Shown: piece after piece, positions 7,636 through 16,771 of the stretch
Layout: every line of letters starts with the position of its first letter
How positions within the stretch are numbered: position 1 is the stretch's first letter
From: Actinomycetes bacterium
GTDB taxonomy: Bacteria; Actinomycetota; Acidimicrobiia; Acidimicrobiales; RAAP-2
Direction: 5' to 3'
Assembly: GCA_021779855.1 (NCBI GenBank)
Contig: JAJXZW010000009.1
Location: 25,285 to 89,284, forward strand
Length of the DNA stretch: 64,000 bases
The notes under the pieces: model-generated
What the model saw: only the letters and a program-made list of their open reading frames with translations
What the model was told of the DNA's origin: nothing
The model's database searches: none
Program-made: the position numbers and the translations under genes

Positions 7636-10091
7636 CCGGTCTCGAGCAGCTCGGTGACCCGCCGGACGAGCTCGTCCATGAGGTAGGGCTTGGCGAGGAA
7701 GGCCGTCGGGGCGTCGACCGCCACGTCGCGCACGACGTACTCGCTCGGGTAGCCCGAGGTGAAGAGGTAGCGCGTGCCGGGCTGGTCGGCGCTCAGGCGC
7801 GCGGCGAGCTGGGGACCGTTGACCCGGGGCATGGAGACGTCGCTCACCACGACGTCCACCGGTCCGACCTCGCGCGCGACCTCGAGCGCCGCGGCACCGT
7901 CCTCGGCCTCGAAGACCTCGAAGCCCGCCTCGCGCAGCGCCCGGGCCACGAGGGCCCGGGCCTCGGCCAGGTCCTCGACGAGCAGGACCCGCGCCGAACG
8001 CGCCACCCCGCGCCGCTCGACCGCCTCCTCGGGGAGGTCGTCGGCCGCGGGTAGGTAGAGGTCGACCCGGGTGCCCACCCCGGGAGTGCTCTCGATCTCC
8101 ACGAAGCCCCCGCACTGGGTCACCACGCCGTAGACGGTGGCCAGCCCCAGCCCGGCCCGGTCGTCCCTGGTGGAGAAGAAGGGCTCGAGGGCGCGGGCGC
8201 GCGTGGCCTCGTCCATGCCCGGCCCGTTGTCCCCGACCGAGAGGCGCACGAAGCGCTGCCCCTCGCCCGGTGCGCGCCGCTCGAGCGCCGGCGCGTCGGG
8301 CGCCACGTCCTCGGTCGCCACCGCGACGACCCCACCCGTCTGTCCGAGGGCGTCGCGGGCGTTCTCGAGCAGGCTGGTGAGGGCCTGGGTCAGTTGGGCT
8401 CGGTCGACTCTCACGGGTGAGAGCCGCGCGGCGAGGGCGAGGCTGACCGTGATCGATTCGCCGAGCTCGCCCGCCCGGCCCGCGACGAGGTCCCCGACTA
8501 GGCGGGTGAGGTCGGTCGTCTGGTGCCGGCCCGTCGGGGTCGTCCCCAGGGCGAAGAGCCGCCGCGAGACCGTCGCCGCGTGCTCCACGGCGGCGTCGAT
8601 GCGCCGAGCCGCCTCGGCGGCGGAGGGGTCGCTGCTCGCTCCGAGCAGCGACGCGTAGCCGCGCACCACGAGCAGGGCGTTGTTGAAGTCGTGGGCGACG
8701 CCGGCGGCGAGCGTGGTGACGGCGTCCATCTTCTCGCTCTGGGCGACGCGGTGGGCGAGTTCGCGTCGCTCGGTGACGTCGGCGAGCACGGCCACGTAGT
8801 GGGTCACCTGCCCCGAGTCGTCGCGGAACGGGGTGAGCGAGACCCGGTCCCAGAACGTCGAGCCGTCGGGTCGGTAGTGGACGACCTCGCCGGTGAAGGG
8901 CCGCCCCGCCTCGACCGCCGCGCGCTGGGCGGCGACGGTCCCCGGGTCGGACTCGGGCCCGATCAGCGCACTCAGGTTGCGCCCGAGGAACGTCCCGTCG
9001 CGGTAACCGGTCAGCGCCTCGAAGCCCGGGCTCACGTAGAGCGCCGGGTAGCCGCCCCCGAGCGCGTCGAAGACCGCGACCCCCTCGCTGAGGGCCGCGA
9101 TCATCTCGTCGCGCTGCTCGAGCTCGCGCTGGGCCAGTCGGTTCCGCTCGTCGTCGAGGATGCCCTGGAAGGCGCCCGAGAGGATGAGGGTGACGTCGCC
9201 CAGCACGGCGACGGTCTCGTCGCTGAAGGCGTCGGACTCGGGCGCGTAGAGGGTGAGGACGGCGCGCACCTCACCGTCGGCGTGGATGGGGAAGGAGGCG
9301 ACCGAGCCGACCCGGTTGGCGCGGGCCCAGTCGTGCCAGGGGGCGACGTCGGGGTCGGTCGCGAAGGCGTTGTGCACCCGCGGCCGGCCCGTCGCCACCG
9401 CCCGGATGGCCGGATCGCGCGAGAGCGGGTTGTCCGGGTCGAGGCGACGGCCCGCCACGACCGGCGCCAGGTGCTCGCGGTCGATGCCGGCGACACCGGC
9501 GACCTCGATACCCGACGCGCCCACCGTGCCGGCCCAGGCCGCGCTGAACTGGCCGCCGAGGGTCGCGAGCTCGCAGACCTTCTCGAAGAAGGCCGTGGGG
9601 CCGGCTCGCGTGCCCGGGGCGAGCAGGTCGAGCAGGCGCGAGCGCAGGGCGACCCCGCGCTCGGAGACCTCGCTCGGGGTGACGTTCACGAGGGTCGCGG
9701 CGGCCGCGACGACGCGGCCCGCCTCGTAGAGGGGGGAGAAGCTGATGCGCCACCGGCGCGGCTCCCCGTAGGGCCCCTTGGGCTCCTGGGCGATGACGAC
9801 CTCACCCGAGGCGACGCCCTCGAGGGCCTGACGGAAGTGGGTCTCGAGGGTGTCCCACGCGGCCGGGTCCGAGATCTCGCGGGCGGACCGGCCCGCGACC
9901 TCGGACGCGGAGTGGCCGGTGACCCACGACTGGACCTCGTTGAGGTAGAGCACGCGCAACTGCTCGTCGACTACGGCGAGCCCCACGCTCGAGTGGCGCA
10001 CGAAGTCGTCGAGGGCGCTCGGGTTCGCCCCGAGTAGGGCGAAGGCGCGCGAGCGGGGACCGTCGGAGGCACCAATCTCGAGACTGGCCAC
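7632..10091 (-). CDS. hybrid sensor histidine kinase (PAS-GAF-PAS-HisKA-HATPase-REC)
   Basis: 819-aa cytoplasmic hybrid kinase with no membrane segment. Approximate order: PAS 25-135, GAF 150-320, PAS/PAC 325-440, dimerisation helix with phospho-acceptor H467 (GVAHDFNN), ATPase with N box LLENARDAL, G1 DNGPGMD and GLGLATVYG, then a C-terminal receiver with D751 (VVSDVSMP). All catalytic residues look intact. No DNA-binding output is attached and no separate response regulator lies nearby. It is a close architectural paralogue of the kinase at 11495-14005. GTG start with GGAGG 4 nt upstream; TAGGAT (10151-10146, minus strand) is a likely -10. The signal is unknown. Confidence 0.93.
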   Translation of the reverse strand: MASLEIGASDGPRSRAFALLGANPSALDDFVRHSSVGLAVVDEQLRVLYLNEVQSWVTGHSASEVAGRSAREISDPAAWDTLETHFRQALEGVASGEVVIAQEPKGPYGEPRRWRISFSPLYEAGRVVAAAATLVNVTPSEVSERGVALRSRLLDLLAPGTRAGPTAFFEKVCELATLGGQFSAAWAGTVGASGIEVAGVAGIDREHLAPVVAGRRLDPDNPLSRDPAIRAVATGRPRVHNAFATDPDVAPWHDWARANRVGSVASFPIHADGEVRAVLTLYAPESDAFSDETVAVLGDVTLILSGAFQGILDDERNRLAQRELEQRDEMIAALSEGVAVFDALGGGYPALYVSPGFEALTGYRDGTFLGRNLSALIGPESDPGTVAAQRAAVEAGRPFTGEVVHYRPDGSTFWDRVSLTPFRDDSGQVTHYVAVLADVTERRELAHRVAQSEKMDAVTTLAAGVAHDFNNALLVVRGYASLLGASSDPSAAEAARRIDAAVEHAATVSRRLFALGTTPTGRHQTTDLTRLVGDLVAGRAGELGESITVSLALAARLSPVRVDRAQLTQALTSLLENARDALGQTGGVVAVATEDVAPDAPALERRAPGEGQRFVRLSVGDNGPGMDEATRARALEPFFSTRDDRAGLGLATVYGVVTQCGGFVEIESTPGVGTRVDLYLPAADDLPEEAVERRGVARSARVLLVEDLAEARALVARALREAGFEVFEAEDGAAALEVAREVGPVDVVVSDVSMPRVNGPQLAARLSADQPGTRYLFTSGYPSEYVVRDVAVDAPTAFLAKPYLMDELVRRVTELLETG

Positions 10092-10170
10092 CCCACCTCC
10101 CCGTGACGCCCTCGGCGCATCACGCGCTCCGAGCGCCCGGGCGGCATCCTACCGACGGGGGTCCGCGGAG

Positions 10171-10190
10171 GAAAGCGAAGAATGCTTCGC
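10171..10190 (-). terminator. small hairpin after nnr
   Basis: On the minus strand, GCGAAG-CATT-CTTCGC immediately follows the nnr stop and runs into CTTTCC. The stem is only 6 bp and the T run short, so it is a weak candidate terminator separating nnr from the next kinase gene. Confidence 0.4.
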
Positions 10191-11498
10191 CTATGGGCCC
10201 GAGCGGGCGAGAACCTCGGCCACCCGTCGGGCCAGGTCGGAGGCGCCGGCGTAGGGCGCGAGGCGGGCTCCCGCGCGGCCGTGGAGGTGGGCCGAGAGGG
10301 CGGCCGCCTCCAGCGGTCCGTGGCCGCGAGCGAGGGCGCCGGCGATCAGCCCCGCGAGCACGTCGCCGGTGCCGGCCGTCGCCAGGGCCGGGGTGCCCGC
10401 GGTGACGACGCGGGTCGTGCCGTCGGGCGCGGCGACGACGGTGATGGGGCCCTTCAAGAGCACGACGCACCCGCTCGACGCCGCGAGTGCGCGCGTGGCG
10501 GCGAGTCGGTCGAAGGGCGGTGGCGATCCGGTGAGGCGCGCGAACTCCCCCTCGTGGGGGGTCAGGACCCAGGCCGGGCCGTCGGGGCGACGGGCGGCGA
10601 CGAGCGCGGGGTCCAGGGCGTCGGCGTCGAGGACGACGGGCGCGTCAGCGTGGGCGAGGAGGGGCGCCAGCCACGTCGCGGCGCCCTCGCCGAGTCCCGG
10701 CCCCGCGACGACGGCGCGCGCGCGGGGGTCGAGCGACCCGGCGGCCACGCGCACGACCTCGGCCGGCAGGTCGAGGTCCGTCACGTCGGCGCGGCTCGCG
10801 AGGCGCACCATCGACGCGCCCCCCGCGAGCGCGCCCGTCGCCACGAGGCGGGCCGCGCCGGGCATCAGGGGTGAGCCGACGAGCGCCACCACCGCGTGGC
10901 GCCACTTGTGGTCGTCGGGCGCGTGGCGGACGTAGCCGGCGAGGTCGGCGTCCTCGACGACGCCGTCGCGCGCCGTGGCGGCGATGCCGAGCCGGTGCAG
11001 GACGACGCGGCCGGCGACCGCGGCCGCGGGCCCGGTCACGTGAGCCGGCTTCAGCGCGCCCAGGGCCACGGTGAGGGTCGCGCGCGCCGGCGAGCCGAGG
11101 AGGTCGCCGGTGTCGGCGTCGACACCCGAGGGCAGGTCGACGGCGACGACGGGGGCGTCGACGACGGGCGCGTGGTAGGGGCGCGAGCAGCCCAGGCCGA
11201 AGGCGGCGTCCACCACGAGGTCGTAGCCCGAGAGGACGGGGGGCTGGTCGGCGACGGCGACCACGTCGACCCGCGCGCCGCGGCGCGCGAGCCACCCGGC
11301 GCAGACCCGCCCGTCGGCCCCGTTGAGACCCGGCCCCGCCACGACCGCGACGCGGCGCCCGTAGAGCGTGCCCAGGAGTCCGCGGCACTCCTGGGCGACG
11401 GCCACCCCAGCGCGGCGGACCAGGGCGTCGGAGCCAGCCCGGGCGACCGCGGCCGCGTCGGCCGCGCGCATGGCCGCGGTGTCGAGCAGCGGCCTCAC
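10191..11498 (-). CDS. nnr: bifunctional NAD(P)HX epimerase / ADP-dependent NAD(P)HX dehydratase
   Basis: 435-aa two-domain NAD(P)HX repair enzyme. The N-terminal YjeF_N domain (about residues 1-205) has VVAGPGLNGADGRV and DLPSGVDADTG. The C-terminal dehydratase/carbohydrate-kinase-like domain (about 215-430) has LTPHEGEFARL, VLLKG and TAGTGDVLAGLIAG, the nucleotide and catalytic loop. It converts damaged hydrated NAD(P)H back to NAD(P)H. At 435 aa it is somewhat shorter than the usual 480-520, with a compact N-domain. The GTG start overlaps the upstream kinase stop (GTGA), so the two are translationally coupled. Confidence 0.93.
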   Translation of the reverse strand: MRPLLDTAAMRAADAAAVARAGSDALVRRAGVAVAQECRGLLGTLYGRRVAVVAGPGLNGADGRVCAGWLARRGARVDVVAVADQPPVLSGYDLVVDAAFGLGCSRPYHAPVVDAPVVAVDLPSGVDADTGDLLGSPARATLTVALGALKPAHVTGPAAAVAGRVVLHRLGIAATARDGVVEDADLAGYVRHAPDDHKWRHAVVALVGSPLMPGAARLVATGALAGGASMVRLASRADVTDLDLPAEVVRVAAGSLDPRARAVVAGPGLGEGAATWLAPLLAHADAPVVLDADALDPALVAARRPDGPAWVLTPHEGEFARLTGSPPPFDRLAATRALAASSGCVVLLKGPITVVAAPDGTTRVVTAGTPALATAGTGDVLAGLIAGALARGHGPLEAAALSAHLHGRAGARLAPYAGASDLARRVAEVLARSGP

Positions 11499-14005
11499 GA
11501 CGCCGGCCCGTCGAGCAGGTCGCGCACGGCCCGGGCCACCTCGACCAGGCCGTAGGGCTTCTCGAGGAAGCGCGAGCGGCTGGTCGGGGTGGTGACGGCG
11601 TCGTTCTCCGGGCTCGGGAAGCCCGAGGTGAAGAGCACGGCCGTCTCCGGGTGCGTCTCGAGCAGGCGCGCGGCGAGCTCGCGCCCGTTCATGCGGGGCA
11701 TCACGACGTCGGTGACCAGGGCGGCCAGGGGGCCGGGCTCCGCGGCGGCGCGCTCGAGGGCCTCGAGGCCGTCGGCGGCGACGAGCACGCGGTAGCCGAG
11801 GCCGCCCAGGTAGCCGCTCACGAGGTCGCGGGCCTCGTCGATGTCCTCGACGACGAGGAGCGTCTCGAGCCCGCGCAGCGAGTCGCGCGCGGGACCCGGC
11901 GCGCGCGCGGGCTCGAGCGCGCCACCGACCGCGGGCAGGTAGACGCGGACGGTGGTGCCCGCACCGGGTGCGCTGTCGAAGCGCACCTGACCGCCGCAGC
12001 GGCGCACGATGCCGTAGACCGTGGAGAGTCCCAACCCGGTGCCGGTCGCCTTGGTGGTGAAGAACGGCTCGAACGCTCGGGCGAGGGTCGTCTCGTCCAT
12101 CCCCTCGCCCGAGTCGGTGATCTCGAGCAGCGCGTGGGGCCCCGGGGCGACCTCGGGGTGGAGGTCGGCGTAGTCCTGGTCGAGGCGGACGAGGGCGGTG
12201 CGCACCTCGAGGCTCCCCCCGTCCGGCATCGCCTCGCGGGCGTTGGTCACGAGGTTCAAGATGGCCTGCTCGAGCTGGGCCCGGTCGACCTCCACGGCGG
12301 CGAGGCCGTCGGCGAGGTCGAGGTGTACGACGACGTCCTCGCCGATCATGTGCTCGAGCAGGCCCAGCGCGTCGCGCACCACCTCGCTCAGGTCGAGACG
12401 CTGGGGGCGGATCATCTGGCTGCGGCTGAAGGTGAGGAGTCGTCGGGTGAAGTCGGCCGCCTTCTCCACCGCGGCGTCGATGCGCTCGGCCATCTCGCGC
12501 AGGGGGGGATCCTCGAGGCGCTGGGCGAGCAGGCCGGAGTAGCCGCGGATCACCAGGAGCATGTTGTTGAAGTCGTGGGCCACGCCGCCGGCGAGGGTGC
12601 CGAGGGCCTCGAGCTTCTGGGACTGGAGGAGTTGGAGCTCCATCTCGCGCGCCTCGGTGACGTCGGTGTTGACCCCGACGAAGTGCGTGGCCCGCCCCCG
12701 CTCGTCGAGCACCGGCGTGATGGAGAGCCGGTTCCAGAAGGGGGTGCCGTCCTTGCGGTAGTTGACGAGTTCGACGAGTGCCTCGCGCTCCTCGGCGACG
12801 GCCCGGTCGATCGCCGCGATGGCCTCGGGGGCGGTGTCGGGCCCGTCGAGGAAGGTGGCGCCGCGCCCGAGGACCTCGTCCTCGCTGTAGCCGGTGAGGG
12901 TGAGGAAGCTCGGACTGGCGTAGACGACCCGGCGCTCGTCGACGCCCGCGGTGATGAGCACGCCCTGGCTGATCGCGCTCAGCGCCCGGTCGTGGGTGCG
13001 CAGGGTCTCCTCGTCGGCCACGCGGATCCGCTCGTTGACGAAGCGGTCGAGGGCGAACGAGAGGATCGGGGTGATCTCCGAGAGCGCCTGGACGAGGTCG
13101 GCGCTGAAGTAGCCGGCCTGCTCGGAGTAGAGCCCGAGGGTGGCGACCACCCGCCCGCCCTCGCGGATGGGGAACGACGCCGAGGCGCGGAAGCCGAAGT
13201 CGACCGCCCGGCGGTGCCAGGGCAGGGTCATCTCGGAGGCGAGGAAGTCGTTGACCACCTGGGGCATCCCCTCGCGCAGGGCTCGGCCGGTCGGCCCGCG
13301 CGAGGTGATGTGGTCGGGGTCGAGGCTGACGAAGAGCTCGTCGAGGTACGCCGACTGGCCGTACTTGGTCGCGACGTCGACCACGCCCTCGCGGGGGACG
13401 CCGACCCAGGCCAGGGCGAAGCCGCCGACCTCGACGGCGATCCGACAGACCGTCGAGAACAGTTGGGCCGCGCTCGTCGACTCGCTGACGGCCCGGTTCG
13501 TCTCGGAGAGCATGGCGTAGAGCCGGGAGCGCTCCTCGAGGTCGTGCTGGACGTCGGTGAGCTCGGTCACGTCGTGAGCGACGATGCCCACGCCGACCAC
13601 CTCGTGGCCGACCCGCATCGGGTAGTAGCTCGCGAGCCAGCGGCGGTGCTGGGGGACCTCCGAGACCTGGTGCCCGGTCAGGCTGAGGTTGGCGACGGTC
13701 TCGCCGGCGAGGACGCGCTCGTAGACCCCCTGCATGTTGGACCAGGCGCGCGGGGTCACCTCGGCGACGCGCCGTCCCACGTGGTCGCTCACCGGGAGGC
13801 CGTGGCCGTCGGCGAGGACGGCGTTGATGACCAGGTAGCGGAACGTCCGGTCGAGCAACGCGAAGCCGGTGGGGGCGTTCTCGAGGAAGAGGTCGAAGAG
13901 GGCCGCACGGTAGGCCGGATCGGCCGACACCGACGGGTGGGCGGCCCAGGACGCGACCTGGGGGGCCGTCACCTCACCCCGACCACGCCTCGATTCACGT
14001 CGCAT
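11495..14005 (-). CDS. hybrid sensor histidine kinase (PAS-GAF-PAS-HisKA-HATPase-REC)
   Basis: 836 aa, same architecture as the 7632-10091 kinase. An N-terminal PAS (LFLENAPTGFALLDR) is followed by GAF (about 165-325), a second PAS/PAC, the H box with H477 (GVAHDFNN), ATPase motifs LVTNAREAM, DSGEGMD and GTGLGLSTVYG, and a C-terminal receiver with D766 (VTDVVMP). It appears fully active and soluble. The ATG chosen is preceded by GGGAGG about 10 nt upstream; an in-frame GTG eleven codons later is an alternative. It leads an operon with nnr (4-bp overlap). With the second kinase it may feed a shared, distant phosphotransfer partner; that is inference. Confidence 0.92.
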   Translation of the reverse strand: MRRESRRGRGEVTAPQVASWAAHPSVSADPAYRAALFDLFLENAPTGFALLDRTFRYLVINAVLADGHGLPVSDHVGRRVAEVTPRAWSNMQGVYERVLAGETVANLSLTGHQVSEVPQHRRWLASYYPMRVGHEVVGVGIVAHDVTELTDVQHDLEERSRLYAMLSETNRAVSESTSAAQLFSTVCRIAVEVGGFALAWVGVPREGVVDVATKYGQSAYLDELFVSLDPDHITSRGPTGRALREGMPQVVNDFLASEMTLPWHRRAVDFGFRASASFPIREGGRVVATLGLYSEQAGYFSADLVQALSEITPILSFALDRFVNERIRVADEETLRTHDRALSAISQGVLITAGVDERRVVYASPSFLTLTGYSEDEVLGRGATFLDGPDTAPEAIAAIDRAVAEEREALVELVNYRKDGTPFWNRLSITPVLDERGRATHFVGVNTDVTEAREMELQLLQSQKLEALGTLAGGVAHDFNNMLLVIRGYSGLLAQRLEDPPLREMAERIDAAVEKAADFTRRLLTFSRSQMIRPQRLDLSEVVRDALGLLEHMIGEDVVVHLDLADGLAAVEVDRAQLEQAILNLVTNAREAMPDGGSLEVRTALVRLDQDYADLHPEVAPGPHALLEITDSGEGMDETTLARAFEPFFTTKATGTGLGLSTVYGIVRRCGGQVRFDSAPGAGTTVRVYLPAVGGALEPARAPGPARDSLRGLETLLVVEDIDEARDLVSGYLGGLGYRVLVAADGLEALERAAAEPGPLAALVTDVVMPRMNGRELAARLLETHPETAVLFTSGFPSPENDAVTTPTSRSRFLEKPYGLVEVARAVRDLLDGPAS

Positions 14006-14068
14006 CGGCCACCGGCCTCCCCACGCACTCTAGTGAGGGTGCCGACGGCGGGGCGCACGGTTCGCGTC

Positions 14069-14110
14069 GCCGCGAGGCGGGGCGCCGTGGTGGGCGCCCC
14101 GCCTCGCGGC
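14069..14110 (-). terminator. strong GC hairpin ending the liv operon
   Basis: Perfect 18-bp inverted repeat (GCCGCGAGGCGGGGCGCC) with a 6-nt loop, 8 bp past the stop of the binding-protein gene and before the next leftward start. It has no T run, resembling the HAD/DUF5666 hairpin at 4227-4269. Confidence 0.7.
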
Positions 14111-14117
14111 CGCGGGG

Positions 14118-15473
14118 TCACCGGAGCCAGGTCGGGATGCCCGTGCTCAGCCGCTTCACCACCGTCACCGGCCCGTTCTTGGGGTTGGTCGTGTAGACGG
14201 TGTTCGAGACGGTCTTCACCGACGTCGCACTCACGACCTGGTCGACCTGGCCCGCGTTGAGGCCCTGGTGATCGAGGGGCGTGTACTGGAGCGGGGCCAG
14301 CGAGGGCGTCTGGGCGAAGGTCGAGTGCGTGAGCAGGTTCAAGAAGCTCGCGCGCGTGAAGTTGCGCCCGGCCGCCTTGAGGGCCTCGACGAAGGCGACC
14401 CCGAAGCCGACGCCGTACTCGATGTTGCCGTTGAGCGGCGAGGTAGAGGTGAAGCCGGGGAAGTCCGTCGGGTCGGCCTGGATGACCTTGTACATCCACT
14501 TGATCCACGGGCTACCGCTCGTGGGCGTCGGCAGGTAGGTGAAGCTGACCGCGCCCACCTCGGGGTCGACGCCCAGGCTCTTGAAGGGCGCGGCGACCGT
14601 CTGGGGGTCCGAGCCGACGCTGGAGATCACCCAGTGCGGGGCGTAGCTCAGCTGGAGCGCGGCGCCCAGGGCCGCGTCGGTCGCCCCGGGGATGGTGTCG
14701 AGGTAGACCACTGTGCACTTGGCGTTCTGGAAGGCCTGGATGTACGGGGCGATGGACGCGCCGTTGGTCGCCACGAGCGAGGTCGTCGAGTAGAAGTCGG
14801 TCACGACGGGGCTCACGCCGCCGGCCACCAGGCCGGCCAGGCCGTTGGTGCCGAAGTCGTCACCCTGGCCGAGGAAGCAGACGTTCTGGTTCGCGTAGGT
14901 CGAGAGGATGTACTTGGCCAGGATCTTGCTCTCCACGGGGTAGCTGGGCTGCCAGCCGAACAGTCCGGGGTACAGGGACGGGTCGTTCCAGTCCGAGGAG
15001 CCCGAGTTCACGAAGAGCTGGGGCACGCCGTTCTTCTTGAGCAGGGTCCGCACCAGGTCCTGGGTCGGGGTCCCGAGCGAGCCGACCGTGGCGAAGACCG
15101 GCAGCGCCAGGAGCTTCTGGGTCTGGGTCACCGTGTTCGGGACGCCGGTGCAGCCGAAGCCCGGCGTGCCGTAGCAGTCGTCCTCGATTACGTAGCGGAT
15201 CTTGCGGCCGTTGACGCCGCCCTTGGAGTTGACGTACTTGAAGACCGCGTTCGCGGCCTTGGCGACCTGGTTATAGCCCGACGAGGCGATGCCCGTCAGC
15301 GGGACGGTGGCGCCGATCGTCACCTGGGAGGCCGTCACCCCGGGTACCTTGGGCGCCCGGGCCTTGGACGCGGCGCCCGCGTCCCCTATCGACGTGGCCG
15401 CCGTGGCGAGGGTCGCGCACAGGAGAAGTGCCGAACCGGCCGAGGCGAAGCGTCGCCACTGAGTCATTGCCAT
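14118..15473 (-). CDS. livK: branched-chain amino-acid type ABC transporter substrate-binding protein
   Basis: 451-aa periplasmic-binding-protein-like type 1 receptor (LivK/Peripla_BP_6 group). A Sec signal (SAGSALLLCATLATAATSIGDAGA) precedes VTIGATVPLTG, the typical start of the mature domain, and segments such as GVNGRKIRYVIEDDCYGTPG. No proper lipobox is visible: the only nearby Cys follows Leu. It is the last gene of the liv transporter operon and would deliver ligand to LivH/LivM. The ligand may be a branched-chain amino acid, an amide or another small molecule; the sequence does not decide. A G-rich ribosome site (CAGGGGGGAC) lies upstream. An internal ATG two codons later is possible. 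Confidence 0.9.
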   Translation of the reverse strand: MAMTQWRRFASAGSALLLCATLATAATSIGDAGAASKARAPKVPGVTASQVTIGATVPLTGIASSGYNQVAKAANAVFKYVNSKGGVNGRKIRYVIEDDCYGTPGFGCTGVPNTVTQTQKLLALPVFATVGSLGTPTQDLVRTLLKKNGVPQLFVNSGSSDWNDPSLYPGLFGWQPSYPVESKILAKYILSTYANQNVCFLGQGDDFGTNGLAGLVAGGVSPVVTDFYSTTSLVATNGASIAPYIQAFQNAKCTVVYLDTIPGATDAALGAALQLSYAPHWVISSVGSDPQTVAAPFKSLGVDPEVGAVSFTYLPTPTSGSPWIKWMYKVIQADPTDFPGFTSTSPLNGNIEYGVGFGVAFVEALKAAGRNFTRASFLNLLTHSTFAQTPSLAPLQYTPLDHQGLNAGQVDQVVSATSVKTVSNTVYTTNPKNGPVTVVKRLSTGIPTWLR

Positions 15474-15514
15474 CGTGTGATGTCCCCCCTGATGAGTGTG
15501 TCTGGAATGGATGG

Positions 15515-16771
15515 TTACCGCCTGGTACCGCTCTCTGGGGCGAGCGTAGGCCCTTCCCGGGTGCCGCGCAAGTCACCCCGCTCGCGCGCGAGGGCGCGAC
15601 GCTGTCGCAGGTGTCGGATGGTCCCGGCGATCCCCAGGGGCGAGAACATCATGGTCGCGATGAGCAGGGCGCCGAAGATGATGCCGTTGAGCTGGCTCGC
15701 CAGGTTGCCCTGGGGGTTGAGACCCGTGCGGGCGACGAACCAGGCGATCACGTTGGTCGAGTAGGCGTAGACCACGCCGCCGATGATCGCCCCGGAGATC
15801 GTGCCGATCCCGCCGATCACGATGACCGCGAGGATGGTGATCGACAGGGCGAAGCCGTAGGTCGCGGGCGAGACCGAGTTGTTGAGCAGTGTCCACAGCG
15901 CCCCGCCGAGTGCCGCGTAGGCGGCACTGATGACGAAGGCGATGACGCGGGTGCGCGGCAACCCGACGCCGACGAGCTCGGCCGCGACGTCGTTGTCGCG
16001 CACCAGGCGCATCGCCCGGCCGGTCCGGCTGGCGAACAGGTTGGCCATGAAGAAGAAGGCGACGCCGGTCGCCACCATGACGATGTCGGTGAGCCAGAGC
16101 GTGTCGGTCGTGAGCGTGGGCGTGCCGGCGTGGAACAGCCCGACGAGCCAGTGGGGCGCCGTCGCCGAGTTGGGCAGCTGCAGCCCGGAGTCGCCGCCGG
16201 TCCAGGAGCTGAACGAGCTGAGGATCGCCGGGAAGGCCACCGCGAAGGCCAGGGTCATGCCGGCCAGGTAGGGCCCCCGCAGGCGGGTGGCCGGCAGGCC
16301 GAGGAGCAGGCCGAACAGCGCGCCGACCACGACCGAGATCAGCAGGGTCACCACGATCGGGGTCGTGGCGTGGTGGTTGGCCCAGATGGCCGTGGCGAAG
16401 GCCCCGACGCCCATGAAGGCCCCGTGGCCGATCGAGATCTGGCCCGAGGCGCCGGTGAGGAACGACAGCCCGAGCAGCACGACGGCCATCCCCGCCCCCG
16501 TCGCGAGGTTGAAGTCCGTCGGTACCGAGAGGAAGGCCGTGGCGAAGAGCACCAGGTCGACGAGCACGACGGTGAGCATCGCGCGCGCGAGCGCCGGGCG
16601 CTCCGCGCGCACGGTGGGCAGCGAGCCGACGAAGCCCCCCCCGGCCGCGACGGCGGCCAGGACCACGACGGCGACCACGTCGCTCGTGCGCGGGGCGAGG
16701 GTGAGCCCCAGTACCAGGGCCACCACCAGGCCACCCAGGGCCAGGGCGCCGCGGCGCGCCACGGGACTCAC
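15515..16771 (-). CDS. livM: branched-chain amino-acid ABC transporter permease LivM
   Basis: 418-aa inner-membrane permease with about nine or ten hydrophobic segments and the LivM signature near LSFLTGASGQISIGHGAFMGVGAFATA. A conserved cytoplasmic segment containing MRLVRDNDVAAELVGV contacts the ATPases. The start is a GTG overlapping the livH stop by four bases (GTGA). Its C-terminal tail is charged and variable. It pairs with LivH to form the membrane channel. Confidence 0.94.
   Translation of the reverse strand: MSPVARRGALALGGLVVALVLGLTLAPRTSDVVAVVVLAAVAAGGGFVGSLPTVRAERPALARAMLTVVLVDLVLFATAFLSVPTDFNLATGAGMAVVLLGLSFLTGASGQISIGHGAFMGVGAFATAIWANHHATTPIVVTLLISVVVGALFGLLLGLPATRLRGPYLAGMTLAFAVAFPAILSSFSSWTGGDSGLQLPNSATAPHWLVGLFHAGTPTLTTDTLWLTDIVMVATGVAFFFMANLFASRTGRAMRLVRDNDVAAELVGVGLPRTRVIAFVISAAYAALGGALWTLLNNSVSPATYGFALSITILAVIVIGGIGTISGAIIGGVVYAYSTNVIAWFVARTGLNPQGNLASQLNGIIFGALLIATMMFSPLGIAGTIRHLRQRRALARERGDLRGTREGPTLAPESGTRR

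Noticed and set aside
11651-14260. 869-aa plus-strand ORF
   Set aside because: Shadow of the hybrid histidine kinase gene on the minus strand.
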